From a virus: a stretch of 20,526 bases of DNA. Where the stretch lies: positions 1 to 20,526 of IMG/VR virus record IMGVR_UViG_3300023176_004803; one strand, written 5' to 3'. The notes beneath the pieces are model-generated. The model made no database searches. It was not told the DNA's origin and saw only the letters and a program-made list of their open reading frames with translations. Numbering within the stretch: position 1 is the first letter of the stretch; every line of letters begins with the position of its first letter. The position numbers and the translations under genes are program-made. Positions 7,336 to 15,957 of this stretch are shown here, piece after piece.

Positions 7336-8915
7336 TTCAATTCTCTGTTCTCAATAATACGATAATCCTCTAACACATCAGCATTTCTCTCATAAAAGAT
7401 CTTGCTGTTTTTATGCTGTGCTTTATATAGCCATGGAGCAGGCTCCCCAGTTTCTTTTCTGGTCCCACCCCATGATGGATCGGATTCAAAATCAATCCAA
7501 TAGCAACCACATACCTTACCAAGTTTCTTTCTCATCCTGAACATCAGATCATGATCATCCATGTCCTGTGGTGAGAATGCTTCATCAAGATAACCCATCT
7601 CCTCAAGATCTTCTCTGTTGATCATCAGAGGACCACGATTGACTGTACCTCTTACAGCAAACACATCTCTGGGAGTATTAGTTCTATCTGCGCAATCACA
7701 AGGATCAACAATGTCACACCAACAGTTATCCATGTCTTCCTTACCAAGATGAGTTGCTGCACCCATCTTATAATTGTGTGCAGTTCTTGCAGTCACAGCA
7801 AAGACATCACCAAATGCATCAAAAGGTTTTCTCATTCTTGTGTTCCAACCTTTCTCTTTGATGACCATATCATCTTGAATGATGATTACATACTGACCTG
7901 ATGCTTCCTTGAGTCCAATGTTATTTGCCTTGGTTTCAAATACATCATCTGCATGAAGGATAGTAACCTTACTGGTAATAGTTGAATCATGGAGATAAGC
8001 ATCCACAACTGCTTCAGTATTATCAGAACAACCATCCAGAACAATAATCAATTCATAATCACCCTCAGTATTGTCTTCAATACCAGAGAGAACTTGTTCA
8101 ATTATATTCTCTTGATTATGAACTGTGAGAATCAAACTGTATGTTACTTGTTGAAATAAGAAATTGATTTTATCTCTGGTCACCATCAGGAATCTATCAA
8201 TCTCTCTGTAAGGTTGAACTGATCCTTTATCCAATCTTTCATACCAGTATTGATAATCACATTCAATAAACTGTCTAAATTCATGGTGTGCTACAGGAAG
8301 ACCTTCACGAATAGCGATGTTAGTCAGAATACTTTGATCCCACCTGTGCTCTTTGAAGGTATCAAACTCTTCACCATGTTCACTGGGAGCATCAGCATTC
8401 ACATTATACTGTAGACACCAATCCAGATACTCCTTCAGAAGTTCCTTTGATCTATCACATACCTTCCAGACCTGAAGACCTGCTTCCAGTTGATTAGAGT
8501 TCCAGTAATCCTCTTCATCACAATTCATCAAGACAAAAGTGTCTCTCTTTGTGTAATCACCATTCCTGTTATTACCAAGAAGCAAAAGACAAGGTTCATC
8601 CTCATCCAAGTTTGATTCTATAAAAGGGATGATTCCAGGAGAGAACATATCCTTCCTGTCAACATACAGAACCACATCACCTTCTTCACACTCATTCATT
8701 GCATCAAGAATGGTGAGTGGTTTCCATGCCCAAAGTCCACCAGTTGGATGATCTAATATATCTCTATGACTTTCATAGATTTTATGATTAGTCAACCATG
8801 CTCTGTTGTATGCATGGGGAGTAAACTTACTCTGAATAGAGTGTAGAATTCTTTGTTGTGATACAGATTCCTCTCCAAAGGTTTCATCTGCATAGGTAAC
8901 GAGATGCCAGTTCAT
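7332..8915 (-). CDS. Two-domain glycosyltransferase: unknown GT-like domain plus GT2
   Basis: A 527-aa protein in two parts. Residues 1 to about 250 match the stand-alone protein at 9697-10455 through shared blocks: GG.WKP, EGDVV.Y.D..D, TKRD, MNCDEE.YW, QLE.G and HR.DQSI.TN. This suggests a nucleotide-sugar-binding fold with acidic metal sites. The C-terminal part, from about 257, is a GT-A family 2 glycosyltransferase: YSLILTVHNQEN, ELIIVLDGCSDNTE, an IIIQDDM metal-binding block, and a late SPQDMDDHDLMFRM. Two active sites on one chain suggest that it adds two sugars in sequence, or that the N-domain is a carrier. No membrane segment is seen, so it is probably cytoplasmic. Donor sugars cannot be named. 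Confidence 0.82.
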   Translation of the reverse strand: MNWHLVTYADETFGEESVSQQRILHSIQSKFTPHAYNRAWLTNHKIYESHRDILDHPTGGLWAWKPLTILDAMNECEEGDVVLYVDRKDMFSPGIIPFIESNLDEDEPCLLLLGNNRNGDYTKRDTFVLMNCDEEDYWNSNQLEAGLQVWKVCDRSKELLKEYLDWCLQYNVNADAPSEHGEEFDTFKEHRWDQSILTNIAIREGLPVAHHEFRQFIECDYQYWYERLDKGSVQPYREIDRFLMVTRDKINFLFQQVTYSLILTVHNQENIIEQVLSGIEDNTEGDYELIIVLDGCSDNTEAVVDAYLHDSTITSKVTILHADDVFETKANNIGLKEASGQYVIIIQDDMVIKEKGWNTRMRKPFDAFGDVFAVTARTAHNYKMGAATHLGKEDMDNCWCDIVDPCDCADRTNTPRDVFAVRGTVNRGPLMINREDLEEMGYLDEAFSPQDMDDHDLMFRMRKKLGKVCGCYWIDFESDPSWGGTRKETGEPAPWLYKAQHKNSKIFYERNADVLEDYRIIENRELK

Positions 8916-9700
8916 GTTAGATATACTTTAGGTGACCAGTTGAATGTTTTTCTTGCTCTACTATTTTCAATATGAGTGTAGTGCATTTTTTCTGCACTTC
9001 TCAACCTGAGATTGAGAGTTCCATTGGAAGTAACTCTCTCCAAGATTTCTTTGATGGTAAGGCTCTGTGCTCCAACTACAAACGTTTGATGGGGCATTGC
9101 TGCTTCTGTCTCATAGATCTTGATAATCAAATTAGTGAGATCAGAAACATGAATCAAATCAATTCTTGAGTCAAGGTTAGCATAGAGATCAATGACTTCA
9201 TCTGTATCCAGAGCAGAAATCAATTTATCTACAAGACCATTGGTTCTTTTCTTGGAGTGGTTTCTTCCTCCCCATACATTGGAGATTCTAAGTGATACTG
9301 TGTTGCAGTCAATGGTTTTCAGAATGTTCTCCACTTGCAACTTACACTCACCATAGAGTGTCTTGGGAACAGGTGGTGTTGTTTCATCTACAGTTCTGTT
9401 ATGTCCACTCAGAAGATCTCCACCAGTTGAAGTGAAGATAATCTTTCCATTAGGATTCTTGGCAGAAAAGAAATCAAATAGTTTCTTACTGGGAATAACA
9501 TCATTGTACATGGCATTCTCAATCTCAGAGTAATCTACTCTTGTATTTGTAGACCATCCAAGATGAATAAGACATGCATTTTCATGTGATTCAAATACAT
9601 CCTCCACATCTCTACGATAAGAGATTGGTGTGATTGGATACTTACATCTTTTTATAAGTTCAGATCCAATGAACCCACTTGCTCCAGTAAGATAAATCAT
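8912..9700 (-). CDS. NAD-dependent nucleotide-sugar epimerase/dehydratase-like (extended SDR)
   Basis: A 262-aa member of the NAD-dependent epimerase/dehydratase family. It shows TGASGFIGSEL at the N-terminus, the active-site block with Thr-Ser-Thr (FTSTGG), and YGECK as the YxxxK pair, followed by SLRISNVWGG in place of the usual R-x-x-N-x-Y-G. A conserved IDLIHVSDLTNLI lies towards the C-terminus. Bacterial relatives are about 300-330 residues, so the C-terminal substrate domain is small. It acts on a nucleotide sugar, but epimerase, reductase and dehydratase cannot be separated from this sequence. It is coupled by four-base overlaps to glycosyltransferase-type genes on both sides. Confidence 0.85.
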   Translation of the reverse strand: MIYLTGASGFIGSELIKRCKYPITPISYRRDVEDVFESHENACLIHLGWSTNTRVDYSEIENAMYNDVIPSKKLFDFFSAKNPNGKIIFTSTGGDLLSGHNRTVDETTPPVPKTLYGECKLQVENILKTIDCNTVSLRISNVWGGRNHSKKRTNGLVDKLISALDTDEVIDLYANLDSRIDLIHVSDLTNLIIKIYETEAAMPHQTFVVGAQSLTIKEILERVTSNGTLNLRLRSAEKMHYTHIENSRARKTFNWSPKVYLT

Positions 9701-10455
9701 TTCAGAACTCCATTTTCATCCCAATTTTTTGATCCATTTGAATATTCTACACCATCTTTATGATAAAGTGCATTCCATTTTATGAATGCTCCAGCACCAG
9801 TGTTATCTAACCACCCATCCACTTTAGACAAATCATATTTGACTTGCAGGTTAGTTATAATACTTTGATCATGTCTATGGGAAACATAACCATCAAAGTT
9901 ATCCAATCCAGATTGATTTGGAATATCAGTAACGATCCTTTCATCTGTACAATACTTTAGGTATTCACTTAGGATTTGAACATTTCTTTCTGTTCTCTTC
10001 CATGCCATGAATCCACCTTCAAGTTGTACAGCATCCCAATACTTTTCTTCATCACAATTCATATAATAGAAGCAATCTCTCTTTGTGAAATGCTTATTCT
10101 TGTTATGAGGATGTTGCTGTATCAGATACTGATCATGTCTACTCATATGATCATAGACATTCTTTCTAAGTTTAGTGGATGGTATATCCCCACAATCCAT
10201 ATAAACCACCACATCACCCTCTTGGATAGATTCGAATGCAGTGAGAATGATGTATGGTTTCCAGATGCAATATCCACCCAACCTTTGCTTATCAAGAATC
10301 TTTTTATTCTCTATGTAAAAGTTCTTAGTAAGTAACCACTCTCTGGTATAAGGTATGACGCCATCAAAGATGTTGTTCACTCTCACATGGTGAACTAACA
10401 TCTCCTGGTTTCTTCTGAAGTTTGTGTCAGAGTAATTGATATAGATGACTTTCAT
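9697..10455 (-). CDS. Glycosyltransferase-like protein, paralogue of the N-domain of the two-domain transferase
   Basis: A 252-aa protein. It contains GGYCIWKPYII, EGDVVVYMDCGDIP (a DxxD-type acidic motif after a hydrophobic strand, as in GT-A enzymes), FTKRDCFYYMNCDEE, QLEGGFMAWKR and HRHDQSIITN. The same blocks in the same order occur in residues 1-250 of the 527-aa protein downstream. The ATG at 10453-10455 shares its first base with the upstream TAA (TAATG), which decides the start over a TTG 24 bases further out. No signal or membrane segment. Likely transfers a sugar or binds a nucleotide sugar; donor and acceptor unknown. Confidence 0.75.
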   Translation of the reverse strand: MKVIYINYSDTNFRRNQEMLVHHVRVNNIFDGVIPYTREWLLTKNFYIENKKILDKQRLGGYCIWKPYIILTAFESIQEGDVVVYMDCGDIPSTKLRKNVYDHMSRHDQYLIQQHPHNKNKHFTKRDCFYYMNCDEEKYWDAVQLEGGFMAWKRTERNVQILSEYLKYCTDERIVTDIPNQSGLDNFDGYVSHRHDQSIITNLQVKYDLSKVDGWLDNTGAGAFIKWNALYHKDGVEYSNGSKNWDENGVLK

Positions 10456-11255
10456 TATGAATAGGGAATCACTTTCCAATGCTCAGGGTACAGATCCTTA
10501 GTAGATTTGTTTGCATTGTTAGGACCAAACCATTTGTTGGGTGCAATTACAGTTCCTTTGTCTGCCAACCATGCACCCCACCATGAGAATGTAGAGTTGG
10601 CAATGATGAAGTCATTGCACTGAGTCATCAGATAAAGATCATGATAAGGACCATTACCCTCTGCAACTAAGAATCTATCTCCTTCAAAGATCTCCTGAAT
10701 GTGGCACCAATCAGGATCATCAGAGAAGATAATCACTTGTCTATCAGGAAACTCCTTCAGTGCTTCAGCATAATACTCCATGGAGAGATTGTGGTGATTT
10801 GCATTATTAATGATGTAGTCACCTCTACGAATATGAAGAGCAACTGGATTATCCAGCATACTCACCATCTCTTTACAATCTTCTACAATATCATCTTGGA
10901 ATGTGAATTCCTTTTTGACCTTATCTTTGATGTGTGAGAAATACTTTTCTGTCTGAAAGAACCCAAACAAAATAAATTCCTTCTCCTGAATATCAAAGAC
11001 ATTTGGATTGAACTCAAATGTCTTCTCTTGATACACAGCTTCAGATCTCAACAACCCAAGTTTTGGTGGATTGATCTTGAATGCATCAAACAATTCAATC
11101 CTGAGTTTGTTACCAAGACCATCCTCTACAACTTCATTGTGATTAGGAATAGTAAAAGATGTTCCAAGTTTGTCTGCAATTCCCATGAGTGCAGCATACT
11201 GGAACATCTGATTCCCAAGTTGTCCTAATTTGCCCAGATAGTTTAGTCCAATCAT
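10455..11255 (-). CDS. GT11 family alpha-1,2-fucosyltransferase-type glycosyltransferase (copy 1)
   Basis: A 266-aa GT11 protein. The opening GKLGQLGNQMFQYAA is the family's N-terminal signature. ALHIRRGDY (139-147) is the GDP-sugar-binding HxRRGDY motif. IIFSDDPDWC and IIANSTFSWWGAWL are the two later GT11 blocks. The family moves L-fucose from GDP-L-fucose to a galactose or similar acceptor. No GDP-fucose pathway genes (gmd, fcl) are in the window, but a GDP-mannose 3,5-epimerase heads this operon, so GDP-L-galactose may be the actual donor (inference). Length is close to bacterial homologues (about 290). Coupled to neighbours by overlapping stop and start codons. Confidence 0.93.
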   Translation of the reverse strand: MIGLNYLGKLGQLGNQMFQYAALMGIADKLGTSFTIPNHNEVVEDGLGNKLRIELFDAFKINPPKLGLLRSEAVYQEKTFEFNPNVFDIQEKEFILFGFFQTEKYFSHIKDKVKKEFTFQDDIVEDCKEMVSMLDNPVALHIRRGDYIINNANHHNLSMEYYAEALKEFPDRQVIIFSDDPDWCHIQEIFEGDRFLVAEGNGPYHDLYLMTQCNDFIIANSTFSWWGAWLADKGTVIAPNKWFGPNNANKSTKDLYPEHWKVIPYS

Positions 11256-12073
11256 TGATACTTCTTCAGATACTTCTGTTCTTTGTAATACTGCTTCAGC
11301 TCATCCTTATTCAAAGATTGAAGGAATTGCCAAAGAGCATTATTGTCTTGCATATGCGGATTAGTAATCCAAGAGTTTTGTCCTCTCTTATGTTCAAGAT
11401 GATAGACGAAACCTTCAATTCTGACAACCCTATATCCAAGAGTTACAAATCTGAACAACCTTTCCTTATCTTCTGGAGAGTATGACTTGAAGTTTTCATT
11501 CTCCATACCACCCTCAATCCAGGTGGACTTTCTGAAGAATTGAACATGTCCACTCTCAGCGTTGTCCATCTGATGATTGGGTTCTAAGTATTTGAAGTCA
11601 CAATCATTAGAAAGGAACTCAGAAACCATTTGATCTGTGGCATAGATTTTCTTCTGCCACATTCCTTGACCATAAGGATAGATTACATCTGCCTCATCTT
11701 CAATGATTAGTTTCTGTGCTTGAAGGTAGGTTTGTAATGGAAGAAGAACATCACAGTCATAGTTGACAACTACTTCTGTCTCACACATGGTGAGCATCTC
11801 ATTGATGTATCTCATTCTGTAGAAAGTATCATCAACAGGATCAGATTCCTCAAAGATGTGTGTCAGATTACTGATAGCATCCTCAACATACTCTGAGATC
11901 TGAGGTAGTGCTTCTTTCTGAAACACTGATTCCTTATCTACTTCCTTGATGATTACTTTAGTATCAAAGTTCTCTAAAAGAAAGCAGCAAGTTGTGATGA
12001 CATTTCTCAGTCTGTCATCAGATTCAATCCTGATAGGAACAATGAATGTTGTGTTTTTCAGATCGTACTTCAT
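11252..12073 (-). CDS. GT-A glycosyltransferase (GT2 / galactosyltransferase-like)
   Basis: A 273-aa protein with a family 2-like layout. The N-terminal strand TTFIVPIRIESDDRLRNV is followed by EVVVNYDCDVLLP, a DxD metal-binding motif. ESGHVQFFRKSTWIEGGMENENF and SPEDKERLFRFVTLGYRV resemble the C-terminal galactosyltransferase (GT7-C-like) block, in which an acceptor-side Glu-Asp pair sits in SPEDKE. The ATG at 12071-12073 lies one base after the upstream TGA. An earlier start at 12115 would add a stretch that overlaps the upstream gene and does not fit the family. It lies between two GT11 genes, so the three probably build one branched oligosaccharide. Donor unknown. Confidence 0.82.
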   Translation of the reverse strand: MKYDLKNTTFIVPIRIESDDRLRNVITTCCFLLENFDTKVIIKEVDKESVFQKEALPQISEYVEDAISNLTHIFEESDPVDDTFYRMRYINEMLTMCETEVVVNYDCDVLLPLQTYLQAQKLIIEDEADVIYPYGQGMWQKKIYATDQMVSEFLSNDCDFKYLEPNHQMDNAESGHVQFFRKSTWIEGGMENENFKSYSPEDKERLFRFVTLGYRVVRIEGFVYHLEHKRGQNSWITNPHMQDNNALWQFLQSLNKDELKQYYKEQKYLKKYQ

Positions 12074-12074
12074 A

Positions 12075-12986
12075 TCAATTAGGAATTGTAGTCCACTCCT
12101 CAGGATAAAGATCACAACAGTTGTTCACTGCTTCCAGAACAGGTCCATAGAAGTGTTCAGGAACAATCACAGGATTAGTTCTGTTCTTCTGTAACCATGC
12201 TCCCCACCAACCAAGAGTGCTGGATGAAAGAATAGCACCATTACACAGAGACATCAGACAAAGGTCAGTGTATGGAACTTTGGAGTGTCTGGTTCTACCA
12301 TCACCTTCCATACAGGAATGATCATACTCAGGAACATCTGTGTTGATCAGGAACCTTTCATTGTCAAAGAACTCTTGCTCAGAACACCACTCAGGATCAT
12401 CAGAACAGACCAGGACATGTGCATCATCATCAAAGTGCTCAAGTGCTCTCTGATAATAATCAAAGGTCATCATGCTGTAGTAATTCTCACGACCTACATT
12501 ATCACCACGTCTCACATGAAGATAAAGCAGATTATCAAATTGAGAAACAAACTCTTCACATGGTTTTAAGATCTCATCTTTGAAAGTGAGATCCTCACGA
12601 ATCTCATCTTCAATGTGCTTGAAATACTTTTCAGTTTGAAGATATCCATCAAGGTTTGAACCATCTTCAAAATTCTCAAACATCTCCTTATCAAAGTTGT
12701 AGCAACTCTCAGTTACATTCTTTGTGTCAGGATTGAGATTCTTGAGTGCATCAAAACTGAACATTGCCTGTGGAGAAACATTGGTATTCACAAAACCAAT
12801 ATTCTTTTCTGTCATGCTGGTCATCTTGAATGGATGATGCATTCCATAGTTAGCAAAGGTAGTATGACTATCTGGTGGAATGCACCAATCATAACCATGG
12901 TAAGCAGCAATACCTCTCAGTGCTGCAAACTGGAAGAGTTGATTACCAAATCTTCCATTAGTTCCAAGTCTGTCGTATCCAATCAT
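12075..12986 (-). CDS. GT11 family fucosyltransferase-type glycosyltransferase (copy 2)
   Basis: A 303-aa GT11 protein, distinct from the copy at 10455. N-terminal block TNGRFGNQLFQFAA; LYLHVRRGDN at the nucleotide-sugar site, with Asn where copy 1 has Tyr; VLVCSDDPEWCSEQEFF; and ILSSSTLGWWGAWL. It is about 37 residues longer than copy 1, including a loop around DHSCMEGDGRTRHSK that copy 1 lacks. The two proteins share the family fold but differ along their length, suggesting two acceptors or linkages rather than a recent duplication. It overlaps the upstream dehydrogenase gene by four bases. Confidence 0.92.
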   Translation of the reverse strand: MIGYDRLGTNGRFGNQLFQFAALRGIAAYHGYDWCIPPDSHTTFANYGMHHPFKMTSMTEKNIGFVNTNVSPQAMFSFDALKNLNPDTKNVTESCYNFDKEMFENFEDGSNLDGYLQTEKYFKHIEDEIREDLTFKDEILKPCEEFVSQFDNLLYLHVRRGDNVGRENYYSMMTFDYYQRALEHFDDDAHVLVCSDDPEWCSEQEFFDNERFLINTDVPEYDHSCMEGDGRTRHSKVPYTDLCLMSLCNGAILSSSTLGWWGAWLQKNRTNPVIVPEHFYGPVLEAVNNCCDLYPEEWTTIPN

Positions 12987-14152
12987 GTGTTTACAATGAA
13001 TATTGGTTCTGTGATGTTGTCCTTATTATCCACAAATTTTACTCTGTCACCAAACTCCTGAGTGAGAGAATCATATACTTGAGGTGTTACACGTCTGTCA
13101 TTCAGAATGTAAACACTGAATCCTCTCCTCAAGAGATCTTCACAGAGCCTAAACTGTTGACTCTCTGTAAGAATGTCTGTTCCTTTCTTGTATGTGATGG
13201 AGTCAAAGTAGAATGGAATACCTTTACCATTCAAACTCTCATAGTAATCACAAAGGAACTTAGCATGTTGATTGTTGATCTCATCTGTGACATAACCCAG
13301 ATTATAATCCAATCCTACACTTTTGGCAAAGTGTGCAAATGCTCTGTTATCTCTTGGAAGACAAGGACCACCATAACCAAATCCATATCCAAGATACTTC
13401 CTACCAACTCTACTGTCAGTTCCAATAGCATTCAGAACACCAGAGATCTCATCACCACATCCTGCTTGTCTAAGAGTATCACCAAGCATGTTGGCATAAC
13501 TGATCTTAGTGGTCAGGAAACAGTTGAGAGCAATCTTTGTGATCTCTGCTGCTGTAGTGGACATTCTACAGACAATTGCTCTTGTAGTTTGAATCTTCTG
13601 ATAGAGAGATGTGATGTCTTTGAGCACTGTATCATCACTATCAAATGGATCTGATCCAAGAAGAACCATGTCTGCCTTTCTCAGGTCATTGACAATAGAT
13701 CCTTGTGCAATGAACTCTGGGTTGTAGAATACCCTTACACTGCGAGGAAGTTCTTTTCTAAACTTATCACAGTCTCCAGGGTTTGTGGTGCATCCAACAA
13801 CAAAGTTCTTTACAGTGTTGCCAATGGTAGTCATCTCCTCTCTGAGATTATTGACTACATCCCATACAGCAGATACATCATAAGATCCATCATCAAGTGA
13901 TGGTGTAGCAACCAGAGTGTAAATCAAATCACACTCACGAATAACCTGACGATTGTCTGTAGTGGCATGAAAGTTCTTAGACCTCTTCAGAAGATTTTCA
14001 ACTTCTGGTTCATTGGTAACAATCTCTCTGTTGTTGAGACTATCCACATAGTCCTTTCTAATATCTGATACCAGAACATCATACCCTGCTGCTTCACACA
14101 ACAGGGCAAAACAGATACCAAGTCTGCCAGCGCCAATTACACCAATCTTCAT
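12983..14152 (-). CDS. UDP-glucose/GDP-mannose 6-dehydrogenase family protein
   Basis: A 389-aa member of the UDP-glucose/GDP-mannose dehydrogenase family. The NAD motif is GVIGAGRLG (4-12). YNPEFIAQGS is the conserved substrate loop. STTAAEITKIALN (198-210) contains K206. GFGYGGPCLPRD holds the catalytic Cys264. These enzymes oxidise C-6 of an NDP-sugar twice, using two NAD per turn, giving an NDP-uronic acid. UDP-glucose is the usual substrate in phage cassettes. GDP-mannose is a real alternative because the operon also carries a GDP-mannose 3,5-epimerase. It sits between the NAD synthase and the GT11 gene with four-base overlaps. The C-terminal nucleotide-binding domain is present but divergent (VYILNDRRVTP). 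Confidence 0.9.
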   Translation of the reverse strand: MKIGVIGAGRLGICFALLCEAAGYDVLVSDIRKDYVDSLNNREIVTNEPEVENLLKRSKNFHATTDNRQVIRECDLIYTLVATPSLDDGSYDVSAVWDVVNNLREEMTTIGNTVKNFVVGCTTNPGDCDKFRKELPRSVRVFYNPEFIAQGSIVNDLRKADMVLLGSDPFDSDDTVLKDITSLYQKIQTTRAIVCRMSTTAAEITKIALNCFLTTKISYANMLGDTLRQAGCGDEISGVLNAIGTDSRVGRKYLGYGFGYGGPCLPRDNRAFAHFAKSVGLDYNLGYVTDEINNQHAKFLCDYYESLNGKGIPFYFDSITYKKGTDILTESQQFRLCEDLLRRGFSVYILNDRRVTPQVYDSLTQEFGDRVKFVDNKDNITEPIFIVNT

Positions 14153-14889
14153 AGCTTAAATGTAGGAATAGGTTGCATTTTATGTTGGTTCATTTTATTG
14201 AACCTTTCAAGAACCTCTACAGCAGGACCAGTTCCATGCTCCATTGCTTCCTCAAGGTCAGCATAGGATGCACCAAGTTGATCCTCATCAGTTCTCTTAT
14301 CATCCCAAAGACCATCAGTTGGTTGTGCTTCGATAATATCCTGACTTACGCCCAAATACTTTCCAAGTTCCCATACTTCAGTTTTGTACAAGTCTGCGAT
14401 AGGAGCAATGTCAACTCCACCGTCACCATATTTAGTATAGAACCCCACACCATAATCTTCAACCTTGTTACCAGTTCCTGCAACAAGACCACCATTCTCA
14501 CCTGCAATCTGGTACAAGGTGACCATGCGAAGTCTGGATCTGGTGTTGGCAAGACTCAGTTCATCCTTTGCAAATCCTTGAAGGGATTTCTTGAATGATT
14601 CAAACAAAGTAGTCAGATCAAACTGAACCATAGAGACATTCTTATAATTCTCTGACAACCAAAGGAGATGGTTGGTTGAAAGAGATTTCTGTGCAGCATC
14701 CTGATGGATGGGCATCCCAAGTGCATACACAGGATACCCAGTTTCAGCACAGAGAGTTGATACTACTGCTGAGTCAATACCACCAGAAACACCAACTACA
14801 AATGCTCTTTGTCCACTTTCTTGAATATAAGTTTTCAACCAGGATACAATATTATCCTTTAGTTGACCATAATCACTGATTCTGTTCAT
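14149..14889 (-). CDS. nadE: NH3-dependent NAD synthase (NadE type, single domain)
   Basis: A 246-aa ATP-pyrophosphatase-fold protein. The PP-loop is SGGIDS (35-40). Typical NadE blocks are NTRSRLRMVTLYQIA, VAGTGNKVEDYGVGF, TKYGDGGVDIAPIADLYKTEV and PTDGLWDDKRTDEDQLG. It lacks the N-terminal glutaminase domain of long NadE proteins, so it should use ammonia. Reaction: deamido-NAD plus ATP plus ammonia gives NAD. The ATG at 14887-14889 has a GAGG site nine bases upstream and overlaps the epimerase stop by 17 bases. An earlier in-frame start would lie wholly inside that gene. Next to an NAD-consuming dehydrogenase and several NAD-binding epimerases it may supply cofactor. Amidation of a sugar carboxylate is a speculative alternative. 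Confidence 0.92.
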   Translation of the reverse strand: MNRISDYGQLKDNIVSWLKTYIQESGQRAFVVGVSGGIDSAVVSTLCAETGYPVYALGMPIHQDAAQKSLSTNHLLWLSENYKNVSMVQFDLTTLFESFKKSLQGFAKDELSLANTRSRLRMVTLYQIAGENGGLVAGTGNKVEDYGVGFYTKYGDGGVDIAPIADLYKTEVWELGKYLGVSQDIIEAQPTDGLWDDKRTDEDQLGASYADLEEAMEHGTGPAVEVLERFNKMNQHKMQPIPTFKL

Positions 14890-15928
14890 TGATTTGTTCC
14901 TCAATCCATGCATAAGTTTTGGCAATACCCTCTTCCAGGGTCTGCTCATAATCCCATCCTAACTCTTTTCTAATGATATCGTTGTTACTATTCCTACCAC
15001 GAACACCAAGAGGTGCATCCAGTTTATAAACTTTCTGAACCACTTTACCAGCAACCTTACCAGCAATTTCTACCAATTGATTGATGGTAACCATCTCTTC
15101 AGAACCAATGTTCACTGGTCCAATGAAGTTAGAGTCCATCAACCTTCGAGTTGCTTCAATGCATTCATCAATGAACAGGAAGGAACGAGTCTGTAGACCA
15201 TCTCCCCACACCTCGATGGCTCCACCCGTGTTTGGGAGGAGAGCGACCTTACGGCAGATTGCAGCTGGTGCCTTCTCTCTTCCACCGTCCCAGGTCCCCT
15301 CAGGACCAAAGATGTTGTGGTAGCGAGCAACCCTAACAGGAATGCCATAGTTGCGATGGTAGGCAAAGTAAAGACGTTCAGAGAACAGTTTTTCCCATCC
15401 ATATTCAGAATCAGGGTTAGCAGGATATGCAGATTCTTCACTGCAATCAGGATTATCAGGGTCCAACTGATTGTGCTCAGGGTACATGCAGGCAGAACCA
15501 GAGTAGAAGATCTTGGTATAGTTCTTACCCATCTTCTCATTCATCTGGTGCTGACCTTCCAGCACATTCAGATTGATAGTTGCAGAATTGTGCATAATAT
15601 CTGCATCATTCTCACCAGTGAAGACAAAACCTGCTCCACCCATATCAGCAGCAAACTGATAGATTTCATCAAAAGGATGAATATAACGATAAGGAACTGA
15701 CTTGTAAAAATTACCAGCAGTTCCTTTATATTCCAATACCCTATTCACAAAAGTGGGATCACGAAGATCCCCAAGAATGAATTCATGTGCTTCAGATTCA
15801 GAATACTCTGGACGCTTCAGGTCTACACCACGCACCCAATATCCTTCCTGACGAAGCCTTTTGACCATATGAGATCCAATAAATCCACCAGCACCAAGAA
15901 CAAGTGCCTTCTTTTGATATTGAGCCAT
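14873..15928 (-). CDS. GDP-mannose 3,5-epimerase (GME)
   Basis: A 351-aa extended SDR matching plant-type GDP-mannose 3,5-epimerase. GAGGFIGSH at the N-terminus; QFAADMGGAGF (91-101); SACMYPE with Cys147; EYGWEK with Y176/K180; RYHNIFGPEGTWDGGREKAPAA with K219; then WGDGLQTRSFLFIDEC and GVRGRNSNN. In the plant enzyme a Cys and a Lys at these places do the acid/base work. Reaction: GDP-D-mannose to GDP-L-galactose (and GDP-L-gulose), with transient oxidation by bound NAD. It starts the tightly coupled glycan cassette 29 bases after the 55-aa gene. The ATG at 15926-15928 has only a weak GAAG site. Plant proteins are about 377 residues, with an extra tail missing here. Confidence 0.93.
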   Translation of the reverse strand: MAQYQKKALVLGAGGFIGSHMVKRLRQEGYWVRGVDLKRPEYSESEAHEFILGDLRDPTFVNRVLEYKGTAGNFYKSVPYRYIHPFDEIYQFAADMGGAGFVFTGENDADIMHNSATINLNVLEGQHQMNEKMGKNYTKIFYSGSACMYPEHNQLDPDNPDCSEESAYPANPDSEYGWEKLFSERLYFAYHRNYGIPVRVARYHNIFGPEGTWDGGREKAPAAICRKVALLPNTGGAIEVWGDGLQTRSFLFIDECIEATRRLMDSNFIGPVNIGSEEMVTINQLVEIAGKVAGKVVQKVYKLDAPLGVRGRNSNNDIIRKELGWDYEQTLEEGIAKTYAWIEEQINEQNQ

Positions 15929-15957
15929 AATAACTTCAGTCTTTCCTTATTACTATA

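Noticed and set aside
13079-13654. 191-codon open frame on the plus strand
   Set aside because: Lies fully opposite the dehydrogenase gene with catalytic motifs intact; Ser/Thr/Ile-rich composition is that of a mirror frame.
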